This document shows, in pieces, positions 1-9,394 of a stretch of 64,000 nt of DNA. Under the pieces are notes generated by a model. It worked only from the letters and a program-made list of their open reading frames with translations. It ran no database searches and was not told where the DNA came from. Made by a program: the position numbers and the translations under genes. Each line of letters starts with the position of its first letter. Positions within the stretch are counted from its first letter, which is position 1. The DNA is from Strigamia acuminata (lineage: Eukaryota > Arthropoda > Chilopoda > Geophilomorpha > Linotaeniidae), in assembly GCA_949358305.1 (NCBI GenBank), contig OX442317.1, positions 11,164,186 to 11,228,185 of the forward strand, given 5' to 3'.

Positions 1-1
1 G

Positions 2-1806
2 CGCTATTTAAACAAGAATGCAGTCCCAAGCAGATTCGAATGGTATTCAACAGCAAGAGTAAGTCAAGAGAAATGATTATATTTTTATTTGTATAATAAT
101 TTCCTTTATTTATGTAAAAAGGAAGAATATGTTGGTAGTCATCCACACATCTCCAATAATACACACAAGAAACATTATGATGTTATAACAAGTTACAGAG
201 AAAAAGTAAGGCAATTTATTTAGTTGTTATTACCTGTGAAAAAAAATTTTTTAAAGGCTTTTATTTAACTTGACTCGAACGTTTGTGTGGGTGTGTTTCA
301 ACTTCTGGTTTGTTTATTTTTTCCCCAAATCAATTAAGAATTGAAAAAAATTAACATTTGGGCTCGTAGCGTCCTAAAACAGGTCATTCCACACACTAGA
401 AAAAAAAAAACAAAACTCATTTTTAAGCGTTGTGGACTAGAAATACAAATTACAAACAAATTGAATGTTTGCGTGCCCTAATTTACGGCGAAATGTAGGC
501 AAATTAGAGCGCCTTTAATGGATGCCCAAATGTTCACCCACCTGTGTCCTAGTGAAAAGAGGTGGGTGAATGCTAAATTGTTCATTAGATACAAATTTTA
601 ATGTTTTGGGTACTAAAATAAAATGTTAAAATTCTGAAACCATACTCATTTTGACAAGGATACAATTCCACACAAGCCCGTGTATTTTTTTGGATTTGAT
701 TGAAAAAAGGCACATTTTTGTATGATCGTGAAAAAACCACAAACTTGAAAATTGACCGATTTAAATGTCTGCATACGTGTAATGCTTCCAGTGTAAAATT
801 TGCCGCTCATTTGAATGGTGCTGATAACTTTTGATCAGAGCTACATTTTTTTTATTTGCTAAAATAACGATTTGTTATTTGCAAAATTTTTAGTCTGGAT
901 TCACATTTCGCAGGAATACAGCATAAAGGCCTTTTTCCAAAAACGTATTTTTTTGTTTGACTTGTTTTATCATTTTTTTTTAGACATAGGATTGGAGTTT
1001 TTATTTATTTCTACATTAATTTTATTTCTAATATTCTCTGGATTATTTTAAATTAATTATCTTTATTTGTTTATATGTTATTGTAGTTAAACTCAGATCT
1101 CAAAGCAGTAGTCAAGAGTGAAGAACAAATCTGTCGTGGCGAAGAACAAATCTGTCGTGGCGAAGAACAAATCTGTCGTGGCGAAGAACAAATCTGTCGT
1201 GGCGAAGAACAAATCTGTCGTGGCGAAGAAGAACAAATCTGTCGTGGCGAAGAAGAACAAATCTGTCGTGGCGAAGAAGAACAAATCTGTCGTGGCGAAG
1301 AAGAACAAATCTGTCGTGAAGAAGAAGAACAAATCTGTCGTGGCGAAGAAGAACAAATCTGTCGTGGCGAAGAAGAACAAATCTGTCGTGGCGAAGAAGA
1401 ACAAATCTGTCGTGGCGAAGAAGAACAAATCTGTCGTGGCGAAGAAGAACAAATCTGTCGTGGCGAAGAAGAACAAATCTGTCGTGGCGAAGAAGAACAA
1501 ATCTGTCGTGGCGAAGAAGAACAAATCTGTCGTGGCGAAGAACAAATCTGTCGTGGCGAAGAACAGATTTGCAAGAATGTACAACAAATATGCCAAGAGG
1601 ATGGAAAAACCATCCCAGAAGCACCGACGTTTCGTACAACATCGCATCTGTGCACATACGATATGAAACATCGCATCCATCAAGATCCTATGTTTAATCT
1701 TACATTGTGTTACTTTGACAAAGAGTTAGAACGACTGAGACTTGAGAATGAACTTAACAAACAGGAAATTGTATTGCTTAGACAGAAGTTAGAAAGTTTG
1801 AAATAA
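2..1806 (+). CDS. THAP-domain protein, 3' part of a spliced gene (exons 2-58, 122-205, 1087-1806)
   Basis: This looks like the C-terminal part of a THAP zinc-finger DNA-binding protein; its 5' exons lie outside the window. The first exon, read from base 2, ends with an NAVPSRF motif, which matches the end of THAP domains (the AVP box). A GTAAGT donor follows at base 59. Exon 122-205 and exon 1087-1806 join it in phase 0; the last acceptor is TTGTAG at 1081-1086. The terminal exon encodes about 19 copies of E-E-(E)-Q-I-C-R-G. It then gives a unique tail ending in a leucine-rich coiled coil (about the last 30 residues, KELERLRLENEL onward), as THAP proteins often have. The stop is TAA at 1804-1806. 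The exon has no early ATG, so simple ORF calling misses it. The splice model is inferred but all phases agree. This is a host or transposase-derived gene, not viral. Confidence 0.68.
1120..1568 (+). repeat. Tandem 21/24-bp coding repeat, about 19 copies
   Basis: Units of GAAGAACAAATCTGTCGTGGC (21 bases) occur first, then the same unit with an extra GAA (24 bases), and finally two short units. One unit has GGC replaced by GAA. All lengths are multiples of three, so the repeat stays in frame within the terminal exon of the THAP gene. It also leaves several other frames open on both strands, which makes spurious ORFs. Confidence 0.95.
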
Positions 1807-2225
1807 AGTTGTAAATATGAAAATGAAGAAGAGAAGTAGGATTTGGTTATCCCAAAATTTGAATAGAAATCCTCAACTTTGTCCAATATAGCATCCACTT
1901 TCATTATAGATAGTTTGTGATTAAAATCTAAGAAACAAATCTAAATCAAGAAAAATGAGTTAACTTGAATTAATCTAGCAGTGAATTAACACCTTTTTTT
2001 ACATGTGAGTGAACATGGAAATTAAAAATACAATAGCTTGAAAACATATGTAATATAAACAGGAAATTGAAACTACCGTAGCAGTACAATAGGTTGAAAA
2101 TATTTGTAATGTAAACAGGAAATTTAATTAAAGATACAAATCTAATTATAAAATTATAAATTCATTAAAAAAAGCACTGTTCCTATCTTAATGCGCGTGA
2201 TATTATTTGATTACTTCTGCAATGT
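1807..2225. other. Intergenic, AT-rich, no gene seen
   Basis: This is the 3' flank of the THAP gene followed by AT-rich DNA. A phrase with AACAGGAAATT occurs twice (about 2050-2130). No coding signal or structured RNA was recognised. The host-to-virus junction must lie here, before the PIF-like gene. Confidence 0.6.
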
Positions 2226-3242
2226 TTAAACATTTGTAGGAGGATAAGCAGGCTTATCGTAAAAAGTTAAAGATGCAACACCACAGTTAGTGACGTGTGT
2301 GGTAAAATTGATACACGGATAAAAATCAAATTCGAAATCTATGGTATTGGAAAGGTCATTATAACAATGAGCTGCAAAATTCACTACATTACCATACACT
2401 GAACTAGACACTGAACTATTACAAGGAGTGCAAGGATAGCGCTTATCATTTTCAATGACATTCTTCTGTCTGGTAAGATTGAAATCGCCGCAATCACACT
2501 GGTTTGTTGTATGATTGAAACCCTTCACACTACTGAATGGTATATTGCTTTTACATGGATCAATAAAACATTCAAATGGGGCAAAATCTAACTCGATCAT
2601 TTTATTTCCCATTTCGTCTAATCCGCCGCAGCTGCATCTAAACCGAAAAGTTGAAGTATTTGGTAAATATTCGAAGAAATCGTGTTTAACTCTTAAATCT
2701 GCCTTCTTGTCAAGTTTGTAATCCCATAATAAAGACTTACTCGACTGATAAGCAACCTTACAGGCAATGAAATCTGAGCAATATTCTCCCGAGAAAATAG
2801 TGGGAAATTTACATAAACAATGCCACTTGTCATCTTCAAATACAGCCGCGGATACGTTAGCCAAACATTTATTTTCGTATTTTTTTGTCATACAATAATA
2901 CCCGTTGCTTAACAAAGTGTTGTTATACACGACACTAGAGTCTTCGATTTTAATCAATTCATAATTATCATCCTGACAGATCTTTGCGCATTCGCAATTT
3001 GAATCAATACATTTAAATGGAATATCAGAACACGAATTAACTATTAAATTGTCATTGTCGCTGATTTTGTTTGTAACTAATAATTCATTACGCAAAGTAA
3101 ATGGTAATTTAAATTGAAAATTTCTTTTTAATTCGTGTTTTTTAACAATTATATTAGCATTATAAAAATAGTTCAGTGTATACAACATGTTTAATAGAAA
3201 TAACCCGCATAATAAAAATTGCACTGAATAATTCGTATGCAT
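2226..3242 (-). CDS. Per os infectivity factor, PIF-2-like envelope protein
   Basis: 338 residues. An N-terminal membrane anchor (about residues 9-28) is followed by a large Cys-rich domain with 23 cysteines in all. It includes the C-SDIP-x2-C-x4-C-x-C pattern and a later CLCKFPTIFSGEYC segment. This build (N-terminal anchor, C-x-x-IP-x-x-C start, paired Cys) is that of the PIF-1/2/3 envelope proteins of baculovirus-like viruses, which sit in the entry complex for gut cells. Length fits PIF-2 (about 380 residues) better than PIF-1 (about 530) or PIF-3 (about 200). It is divergent from the polymerase gene, with 69 bases between the start codons. A T7-A10 tract lies 5 bases upstream of the ATG. 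The frame is intact. PIF-1 kinship cannot be excluded by eye. Confidence 0.62.
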   Translation of the reverse strand: MHTNYSVQFLLCGLFLLNMLYTLNYFYNANIIVKKHELKRNFQFKLPFTLRNELLVTNKISDNDNLIVNSCSDIPFKCIDSNCECAKICQDDNYELIKIEDSSVVYNNTLLSNGYYCMTKKYENKCLANVSAAVFEDDKWHCLCKFPTIFSGEYCSDFIACKVAYQSSKSLLWDYKLDKKADLRVKHDFFEYLPNTSTFRFRCSCGGLDEMGNKMIELDFAPFECFIDPCKSNIPFSSVKGFNHTTNQCDCGDFNLTRQKNVIENDKRYPCTPCNSSVSSSVYGNVVNFAAHCYNDLSNTIDFEFDFYPCINFTTHVTNCGVASLTFYDKPAYPPTNV

Positions 3243-3247
3243 TTGCC

Positions 3248-3264
3248 TTTTTTTAAAAAAAAAA
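3248..3264. promoter_or_regulatory. T7-A10 tract between divergent PIF-like and polymerase genes
   Basis: A run of seven T followed by ten A lies 5 bases upstream of the PIF-like ATG and 47 bases upstream of the polymerase ATG. The same T-tract/A-tract shape recurs upstream of many viral genes here. A promoter role is inferred from its position. Confidence 0.45.
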
Positions 3265-3311
3265 GTGACGTTTGTATAAAATAATTACTGCAACGGAAAG
3301 TGGCAAATAGA

Positions 3312-6300
3312 ATGGCGGAGACAGGTTGTTATGATGTCCAGCGTGAAAACATCTGGATTTACAAGTGGGACAGACACCAGCCAGGTGTTTTTTATGGTAT
3401 TTTAAATACAGGTGTTACAGTTAAGGGAGTAATTAACTTGTCATTCGAGACAAATGCTTGCAATTGGCTATTGGTTTTTGTGGAAACTCTAAATCTAAAT
3501 TTGAAATTTTTTAAATTCATGGATGTAACAGGCATGGACGTGGATCCGAAAAAGGAATGGTGGTGTGCAAATACCAACTACGACTGCCATGACTTTGTGC
3601 AACAGAGACACGTTAATTACGGCTATTATGTTTATTTCAATTCTTTAGACTTGCACAAGTATGCAAATTTCATATACACCAATCGACACGTGTTTGGTAT
3701 CCACGATGTTGCATCTCTACACCCAGATAGATTTCAACTAATAAACTCGCAATATTTTATACAACAATTGCGCCGCTGTGGTAAAGATTTTTCGAGTATA
3801 GGGTTATTCGAAGTTAGGTACACTCGTACAAAAGATGGAATATATATCCAGGACCCGTTTGATCACGTGAAATTCGTGTCTTCGGAATTTAAATACAGAC
3901 AAAATTTAAGAATTTTATCTTTTGATCTAGAAGTTGCAATCACTAACGGAAAGGGCGGATTTCCAAATGGATTAAATATTCACGAGAAAATTGTTGGAAT
4001 TTCGACCACATTTTCTGATCTAAATGGTATGACCGGTGAAGAGTTACCAATGTCTAGAAACAGAAAAATGTGGTTATTAGTTCCTTCTTGTGTGCAATAT
4101 GTACCTCCTTTGAGTCAAATTTCTTTCGTGAACGTTTTCCACAGTGAAAAGGATATGATACTCGATTATTTGGATTTCACATCAAATTTTCATGTTATTA
4201 TAGGATATAATTGCAACATGTTTGATAACAACGTATTAATAGCACGTTGTTTGTTTCTTCACATTGATTTGCAATTATTCAGTGCACAGAGAAATGTTAA
4301 CATATTGGAATGGCTGACAAAATATGACTATGAGGAAACGTCCTTTGTGTTACATCATCAGGATAATATAGATCTTCTCCCGTACTTTAAGCGATATTAT
4401 CAGGGGAAAAGTTTTCCTTCTTACAAATTAGACGATGTTGCGGAAACTATTCTAGGGCAGAAGAAAACGGCGTTTCAAGTTTTTCAGATTCACAAATTGT
4501 ATTCTAATTTATATAATGGATCTGGTGAAACATCGTTTCTAGATGACCTCTGTGTCTATATGGAAGTCGACTCTCTATTACCGTTGGATTTATTCTATAA
4601 ACTGAATGTTTTCAATCTTGTTAATGTGTTATGTACATTAACTTTTTGTAACATTCAAAATATATTTGGACCCATCTCTATTGTATCGATCAATTGCGTA
4701 CTGTACAGAGTGTTTTATCCGGAAAAAAAACCATTTTCATACCAACGAAACTTAACAACTGGAATTTCTTTTGTTGAAAGGGAAAAAGGAATCGAAAATG
4801 AAACAGGAGTCGCGAATAAATCCAAGTATCAAGGTGCTCACATAATCGATCCAAAATGTGGAATTTATAATAATGTTATGGTGTTTGATTACGCTTCGCT
4901 TTATCCTAGTGTGATTATTAAATATAACATTTCTCCATCTTATTTGTACGCCATAAGCAAGAACGAATACCAGGACCAAAAAGATTTTTATGATGAAAAT
5001 TTCCACGCTAAAGACATGAACACACATATTAATCTAACCCCTAAATCCTCAAATATGGATGCAACCCCTCTTGCAAGCATAGAAAAAATGTTGATTGAAC
5101 AGCGGTCAATTTTCAAGAAGAAAAAAAATGAATCTGCTTATTATTCTGTCATGGAACAAGCTTTGAAATTACTGGCGAACTCGTTGTACGGTTTAACTGG
5201 CTCTTCTACTTTTATTGGCGATCAAAACGTAGCTGCGACGGTTACAGCATACGGACGACAATTTCTGAACCGTTGTGAAGAATTCTTCGAATTAAATAAA
5301 TTTTCTGTAATCTACGGAGACACAGATTCTGTATTTGTGTGTGAGAAAAAACATGATGGTATAATTTTGTCAGACATAAAAATCAATGAGGAAATAGGAC
5401 AGGAACTGGTCATCAAATTTCATAAATGGATGAAAAGTGATTTCCCTAAACTGGAAATGGAGGATATTTTCGAAAAACTTATAATATTGTCAAAAAAATG
5501 TTACATTGGGCTGAAAACCAGCAAATCGTACAAAATAGTCGGATTTCAGAAAAAAATACCCGTCTGTATTTCGGATTTCTTTAATGATCTTGTCGATTTT
5601 ATTTTTAAAATAGACATAAGGCTCGATGTAAATCAATTTAAAGAATGGTTAAAGCACAAAATTCAACATTTTGTTGATTTAACCAAAGATCCTCAGAAAT
5701 TTATTCAAATGAAAAAAATTAAACCTAATCTATATCTTTATTCAAAAAAATGTAATTTACCCCACATTGTATTTGCACGTGATCTATTGGATCGAGGAAT
5801 TGATTTGTCTAATACAGATGGACATGTTTATTACGTACCTGTCATAAAGGATATCGAGAGTAATTGGGTCGGCACCTTTTACGAATTATCTAAAGATTCG
5901 ATTGAATTAACTATTAATTTACATCTCTTTGTATCACCTTACACTGGAAAAATCAATAAGCTTTTAAATATTGTTTACGGGTTAAATATTAAATATTTAG
6001 ATAATACTTTTAAAGAAGCAACTAATAGATTAAAATCAACGCGATTAGTTACGATTCAAAATAAAGTCGATTTTTTGACTTGGGGTTCAAAGAGAAATAA
6101 TGTATTAGGAAGTGTTCCGGATGTTAGGAGTTTTTTTGAGGACTGGTATAACTTTGCGATCAAACACAATGTGTTTCATAAATCAGTCAAAGATTCTAAA
6201 CTTTCATTAACGAAAAAAATCGATTTAAAATGGATACCAAATCAAGGATTTTGTTATCTAGATAATAATCACTTGTCTGAATGGAAATCACTAGTAATAT

Positions 6301-6533
6301 TGGAAAAATGGTTTTTAAACAAAATTAAAGTAAAACCATGCTTTCGAATAATCGTAGAATCGGATTGGAGATTAAATGAATTCTTATCAGAAATTCTTTG
6401 TCTTGTTACTAAAGATCCTGATATACAAACACGATTTCACGTTACACGATATGGTGTTTTTGATTCAGAAACATTACAAATAAGTGATTGTCTTGAAAAG
6501 ATAATTGTTCTTAAAAACCTTAGCAGCAATTAA
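3312..6533 (+). CDS. Viral family B DNA polymerase
   Basis: 1073 residues from the ATG at 3312. An in-frame GTG at 3300 is a less likely start. The 3'-5' exonuclease motifs are present: FDLE (D205/E207), N-x3-FD in YNCNMFDNN (about 300) and Y-x3-D in YMEVD (about 416). The polymerase motifs are DYASLYPSVI (motif A, about 526), KLLANSLYG (motif B, about 619) and YGDTDS (motif C, about 668-673), with the KKCYIG region after them. All catalytic acids are kept, so it should be an active proofreading replicase. The length is near that of nudivirus and other insect large-DNA-virus polymerases (about 1000-1200). The frame is uninterrupted. It would work with the primase-helicase at 24-27 kb. It is clearly not a protein-primed polinton polymerase: it lacks the TPR insertions as far as can be seen by eye, and it is the length of replicases that use RNA primers. 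Confidence 0.93.
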   Translation: MAETGCYDVQRENIWIYKWDRHQPGVFYGILNTGVTVKGVINLSFETNACNWLLVFVETLNLNLKFFKFMDVTGMDVDPKKEWWCANTNYDCHDFVQQRHVNYGYYVYFNSLDLHKYANFIYTNRHVFGIHDVASLHPDRFQLINSQYFIQQLRRCGKDFSSIGLFEVRYTRTKDGIYIQDPFDHVKFVSSEFKYRQNLRILSFDLEVAITNGKGGFPNGLNIHEKIVGISTTFSDLNGMTGEELPMSRNRKMWLLVPSCVQYVPPLSQISFVNVFHSEKDMILDYLDFTSNFHVIIGYNCNMFDNNVLIARCLFLHIDLQLFSAQRNVNILEWLTKYDYEETSFVLHHQDNIDLLPYFKRYYQGKSFPSYKLDDVAETILGQKKTAFQVFQIHKLYSNLYNGSGETSFLDDLCVYMEVDSLLPLDLFYKLNVFNLVNVLCTLTFCNIQNIFGPISIVSINCVLYRVFYPEKKPFSYQRNLTTGISFVEREKGIENETGVANKSKYQGAHIIDPKCGIYNNVMVFDYASLYPSVIIKYNISPSYLYAISKNEYQDQKDFYDENFHAKDMNTHINLTPKSSNMDATPLASIEKMLIEQRSIFKKKKNESAYYSVMEQALKLLANSLYGLTGSSTFIGDQNVAATVTAYGRQFLNRCEEFFELNKFSVIYGDTDSVFVCEKKHDGIILSDIKINEEIGQELVIKFHKWMKSDFPKLEMEDIFEKLIILSKKCYIGLKTSKSYKIVGFQKKIPVCISDFFNDLVDFIFKIDIRLDVNQFKEWLKHKIQHFVDLTKDPQKFIQMKKIKPNLYLYSKKCNLPHIVFARDLLDRGIDLSNTDGHVYYVPVIKDIESNWVGTFYELSKDSIELTINLHLFVSPYTGKINKLLNIVYGLNIKYLDNTFKEATNRLKSTRLVTIQNKVDFLTWGSKRNNVLGSVPDVRSFFEDWYNFAIKHNVFHKSVKDSKLSLTKKIDLKWIPNQGFCYLDNNHLSEWKSLVILEKWFLNKIKVKPCFRIIVESDWRLNEFLSEILCLVTKDPDIQTRFHVTRYGVFDSETLQISDCLEKIIVLKNLSSN

Positions 6534-7755
6534 TCACAATTACTACAAGAAATTGAGACAATTTTTGTAAAAAAAAAACTGTAAAACAATTATAATTTTA
6601 AATAAAGGTTTTCCTCAATTATATTTTTTTAAAAAGCTAATAGTTTTCTCTAAAAACGCAGATTAAATATACCTATCTCCTTAAACTATCAAAACAAGAA
6701 ATGGTGCCCTTGAGAGACTATATTGAACTAGCTACATGCAGTAAAAACTAAACATTAAAAATTTCAGCTAAAGGAAAGGAATTGTATTGTGATTGTAACC
6801 TTGAGATAATTTTTTAATAGATTGTGGTGAGTGTTTCTAATTAAAAACCACTTGTTTTTAGAGCTGATTTATTCTGCTTTTCTTTACATTTTGAAGACAA
6901 AACCAAAACAAAAACTAAGGTTTGAGTCAAGCCCAAACCTGAACTTTAACCAAACATAAACACAAACAAATCTGAACTGTGGGTACCTAGCGCCGACTAT
7001 TGGCAAAGGATATAATGATTAAAACTACAAATATCAAACTAATGACTAATAATACTAATAAAAATAATCTTCAATTCTGCATTCCCTCACAGATTAATTA
7101 TTGATTTTAATTTTTTTTAAACAGATTTTTAATTTTTTTTTAAAGATTTTTAATTTTTTTTTTAAAAGATTTTTAATTTTTTTTTTAAAAGATTTTTAAT
7201 TTTTTTTAAAACATTTTTAATTTTTTTTAAAACATTTTTAATTTTTTTTTAAAAGATTTTTAATTTTTTTTTAAAAGATTTTTAATTTTCTTTTAAATGA
7301 TTTTTAATATTTTTTTTACATTTTATTTTCAACTTGTTGGTATTATATTTTAAGATTTCTTTAAGTCCATTACAATATTTACTGTCCTTGTTTGAACATT
7401 AAATTTTATATACATTGTCAAGAATTGAGTGTTTTCATTTCTATTTGACACCATGCTTATTATCATTCCAACCACTGTCATTGATGGATGGACACACATT
7501 AAATGAAGTTATGAGCCGAACTTCGTCGTTTCAATGCTTTCGAAGCAAGGCAGCGAAGCATAAAGAAGTAATCCTTTAACGTCAACGAAATTATTATAGT
7601 TAACTAATTTTTTACTAAAAATGTGATAATTACAGTATAAAAATACATAATTTAAATTCCTGTTGTATTTTCCATGATGCAATCCCTTTAAAAGTAAACT
7701 TTTGTACCGGTATACAATGATGTACATTAATTATTACCTGCAACAATATCGCATC
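6534..7755. other. Intergenic, AT-rich, with T/A repeat array
   Basis: This follows the polymerase stop. AATAAA-type signals lie just after the gene (about 6599). The middle holds the T/A array described separately. A 72-codon frame at 7509-7727 on the minus strand has no support. No other gene was seen. Confidence 0.55.
7100..7312. repeat. Tandem array of about nine A/T units, each holding a T(8-10)A(3-4) run
   Basis: The unit is about 24 bases, of the form GATTTTTAAT(8-9)A(3-4), repeated with small changes (AAAAGA and AAAACA variants). Each unit contains the same T-run/A-run junction that precedes viral genes. It lies between the polymerase gene and the first member of the zinc-cluster family. 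It could be simple satellite growth, a regulatory array or a replication origin; nothing visible decides. Confidence 0.8.
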
Positions 7756-9147
7756 CTATGTCTTTGCATATAAACACATTTTGGGCTGCCGAGATTGTCT
7801 CCCTTCATAATCGTAGCTTAATTTATCGCCACGAACAGCACTGTCGTCTACGTCAGGATCCGAATATTTTATAGTCTGTTCGTAATTACTCATTTTTAAT
7901 CTGACAAAGTTTGACAGTTCCACCGATTGATTAATTATTAACAACTCATCGGCACAAATTGCTTCAGTAGATACCAATCCCACACCTTCAACCCACTCCA
8001 CGTTTGCTTTGCACATACGATGGACAACACCACCATCAACAATCTTGTATGGAAGACAGAAGCTCGCAACGTGAAGAGAAATAGCAGATCGTAGGTTGTA
8101 CAACGTAGTATTTGCAATAAAATAATCTAACAATCCCATCTGTCTATTTACAATAACCTGTCTCATTCCTATTACATACGAAAGCAATAACGAATTTAAA
8201 TGCTGGAGTTTTTCTGGCGTCACGCATTCAATTTTTGTGGTACCGACAGGAACGGCAAGATTGGCTGTTGTAAATGATATTTCTGCATGATCGCTTTTGT
8301 CATTATTTGATAATTCGGGTTTAGTTGGTTTAACTTCTGCTGTAGGAAATTTGTCTAAAATTATGAATTGTTTGTTATCTGTGGGATGTATATTCTCTGC
8401 CCCCTTAACATAATGAGATAGAGATGCAATGGGATTAATTAAATTGCTCATTAGTAATGCATCTATTTCGTACGTAGCATCTAGGCATGCATTATCCACG
8501 TTTTTTTCTACATATAAGATATCTTCTAAATATTTATATTCACGTTTTGAGGTATTGTTTTTTCGATCTGGTAAAGTTAAAAAATCATGTAAATGTTTGA
8601 AGTAAGAGTATATGTAGGGGTTTAATTCAGTTAAAGCTTCTAGAGGTTTTGGTTCTCTACCGGTAATTATAATCTTTATTTTAGGAATGTCAGTGTTTTT
8701 GTTAAATAAAATTTCAGGATTTGACATTAACAAATCGATTAAAAGTTGTCCCGATGGAAGAATAATAGTGTTTTTGTTAAAAACTACCTCGGACTCTGGT
8801 ATAATATTTTTCACTGATTTGAAGGCTCTCAAATATGGGCCCTCTATTCTATCATTAATATCTAGCCCTTGTGTTCGAGTATTTATACAGGACATGTAAG
8901 TTACTGTTTCCTTATGCATTGATTCATATAATCCATATTTTGAAATGAGACAATTCGAACAAATTCGAGGATAAATATGAGTATTTTTCTCTATTTCTGT
9001 GTACTGTTGACCGAAATTTCTTGCGTCAGACTCTGCTAATCTATGGCTTAATACACATTTTTGTTGTATACATATAGGAGATTTTGCAAAATCCGATAAT
9101 AAAAAATTATTTATCGAGGTTACCGAAGAGGCTGTATTTGTTGTCAT
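7756..9147 (-). CDS. Zinc-cluster family protein, copy 1 (unknown function)
   Basis: 463 residues from the ATG at 9147; an upstream in-frame TTG is not needed. It is the first of three related genes (see 9395-10732 and 11423-12784). Shared marks in order are: C-x4-C-x3-SH near residue 30, RICSNCL about 30 residues later, an EGPYLRAFK block, PSGQLLIDLLM, NPYIYSYFKHLHD, QVIVNR, and near the C-terminus EGVGLVST-x2-IC-x2-ELLI and YEGR. The first two marks could bind zinc. The C-terminal block recalls the last part of SET domains (H-x-C-x-P-N, then GEEL), but the match is weak and no methyltransferase core is visible. A T/A run touches the ATG. No known family is claimed. Confidence 0.72.
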   Translation of the reverse strand: MTTNTASSVTSINNFLLSDFAKSPICIQQKCVLSHRLAESDARNFGQQYTEIEKNTHIYPRICSNCLISKYGLYESMHKETVTYMSCINTRTQGLDINDRIEGPYLRAFKSVKNIIPESEVVFNKNTIILPSGQLLIDLLMSNPEILFNKNTDIPKIKIIITGREPKPLEALTELNPYIYSYFKHLHDFLTLPDRKNNTSKREYKYLEDILYVEKNVDNACLDATYEIDALLMSNLINPIASLSHYVKGAENIHPTDNKQFIILDKFPTAEVKPTKPELSNNDKSDHAEISFTTANLAVPVGTTKIECVTPEKLQHLNSLLLSYVIGMRQVIVNRQMGLLDYFIANTTLYNLRSAISLHVASFCLPYKIVDGGVVHRMCKANVEWVEGVGLVSTEAICADELLIINQSVELSNFVRLKMSNYEQTIKYSDPDVDDSAVRGDKLSYDYEGRQSRQPKMCLYAKT

Positions 9148-9158
9148 TTTTTTTAAAA
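9148..9158 (-). promoter_or_regulatory. T/A tract directly against the start codon (copy 1)
   Basis: In the gene's direction this reads TTTTAAAAAAA and runs straight into ATG. It matches the motif at 54182, 55248 and others. It also supports ATG 9147 as the start. Confidence 0.45.
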
Positions 9159-9394
9159 CGAATAAAAACAAATTTTATTATTTATAACGTATCAAACTAT
9201 TTGGATTGCATGTCGTGTATATATTCCCAAAATTTTTATTTGGATGTCTGCTAAGTTAATCAGCTTATTGTGCACATAACAGTCTCACACAGTCACTAAA
9301 CATAATCGTAATTGTCACAAATAATTCTAATTATAGAAGATGAAGCTCAGACCGCAATATTTGAAGCATGTGTATTATACTTCTAAGAGTACTT

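Noticed and set aside
1071-1683. Three long minus-strand frames and one plus-strand frame over the tandem repeat (ICSSSPRQ, LFFATTD, RFVLLRHD and NKSVVAKK repeats)
   Set aside because: They are shadows of the 21/24-base repeat, which keeps all frames open. Only the EEQICRG frame joins to good splice sites and continues into a unique coiled-coil tail.
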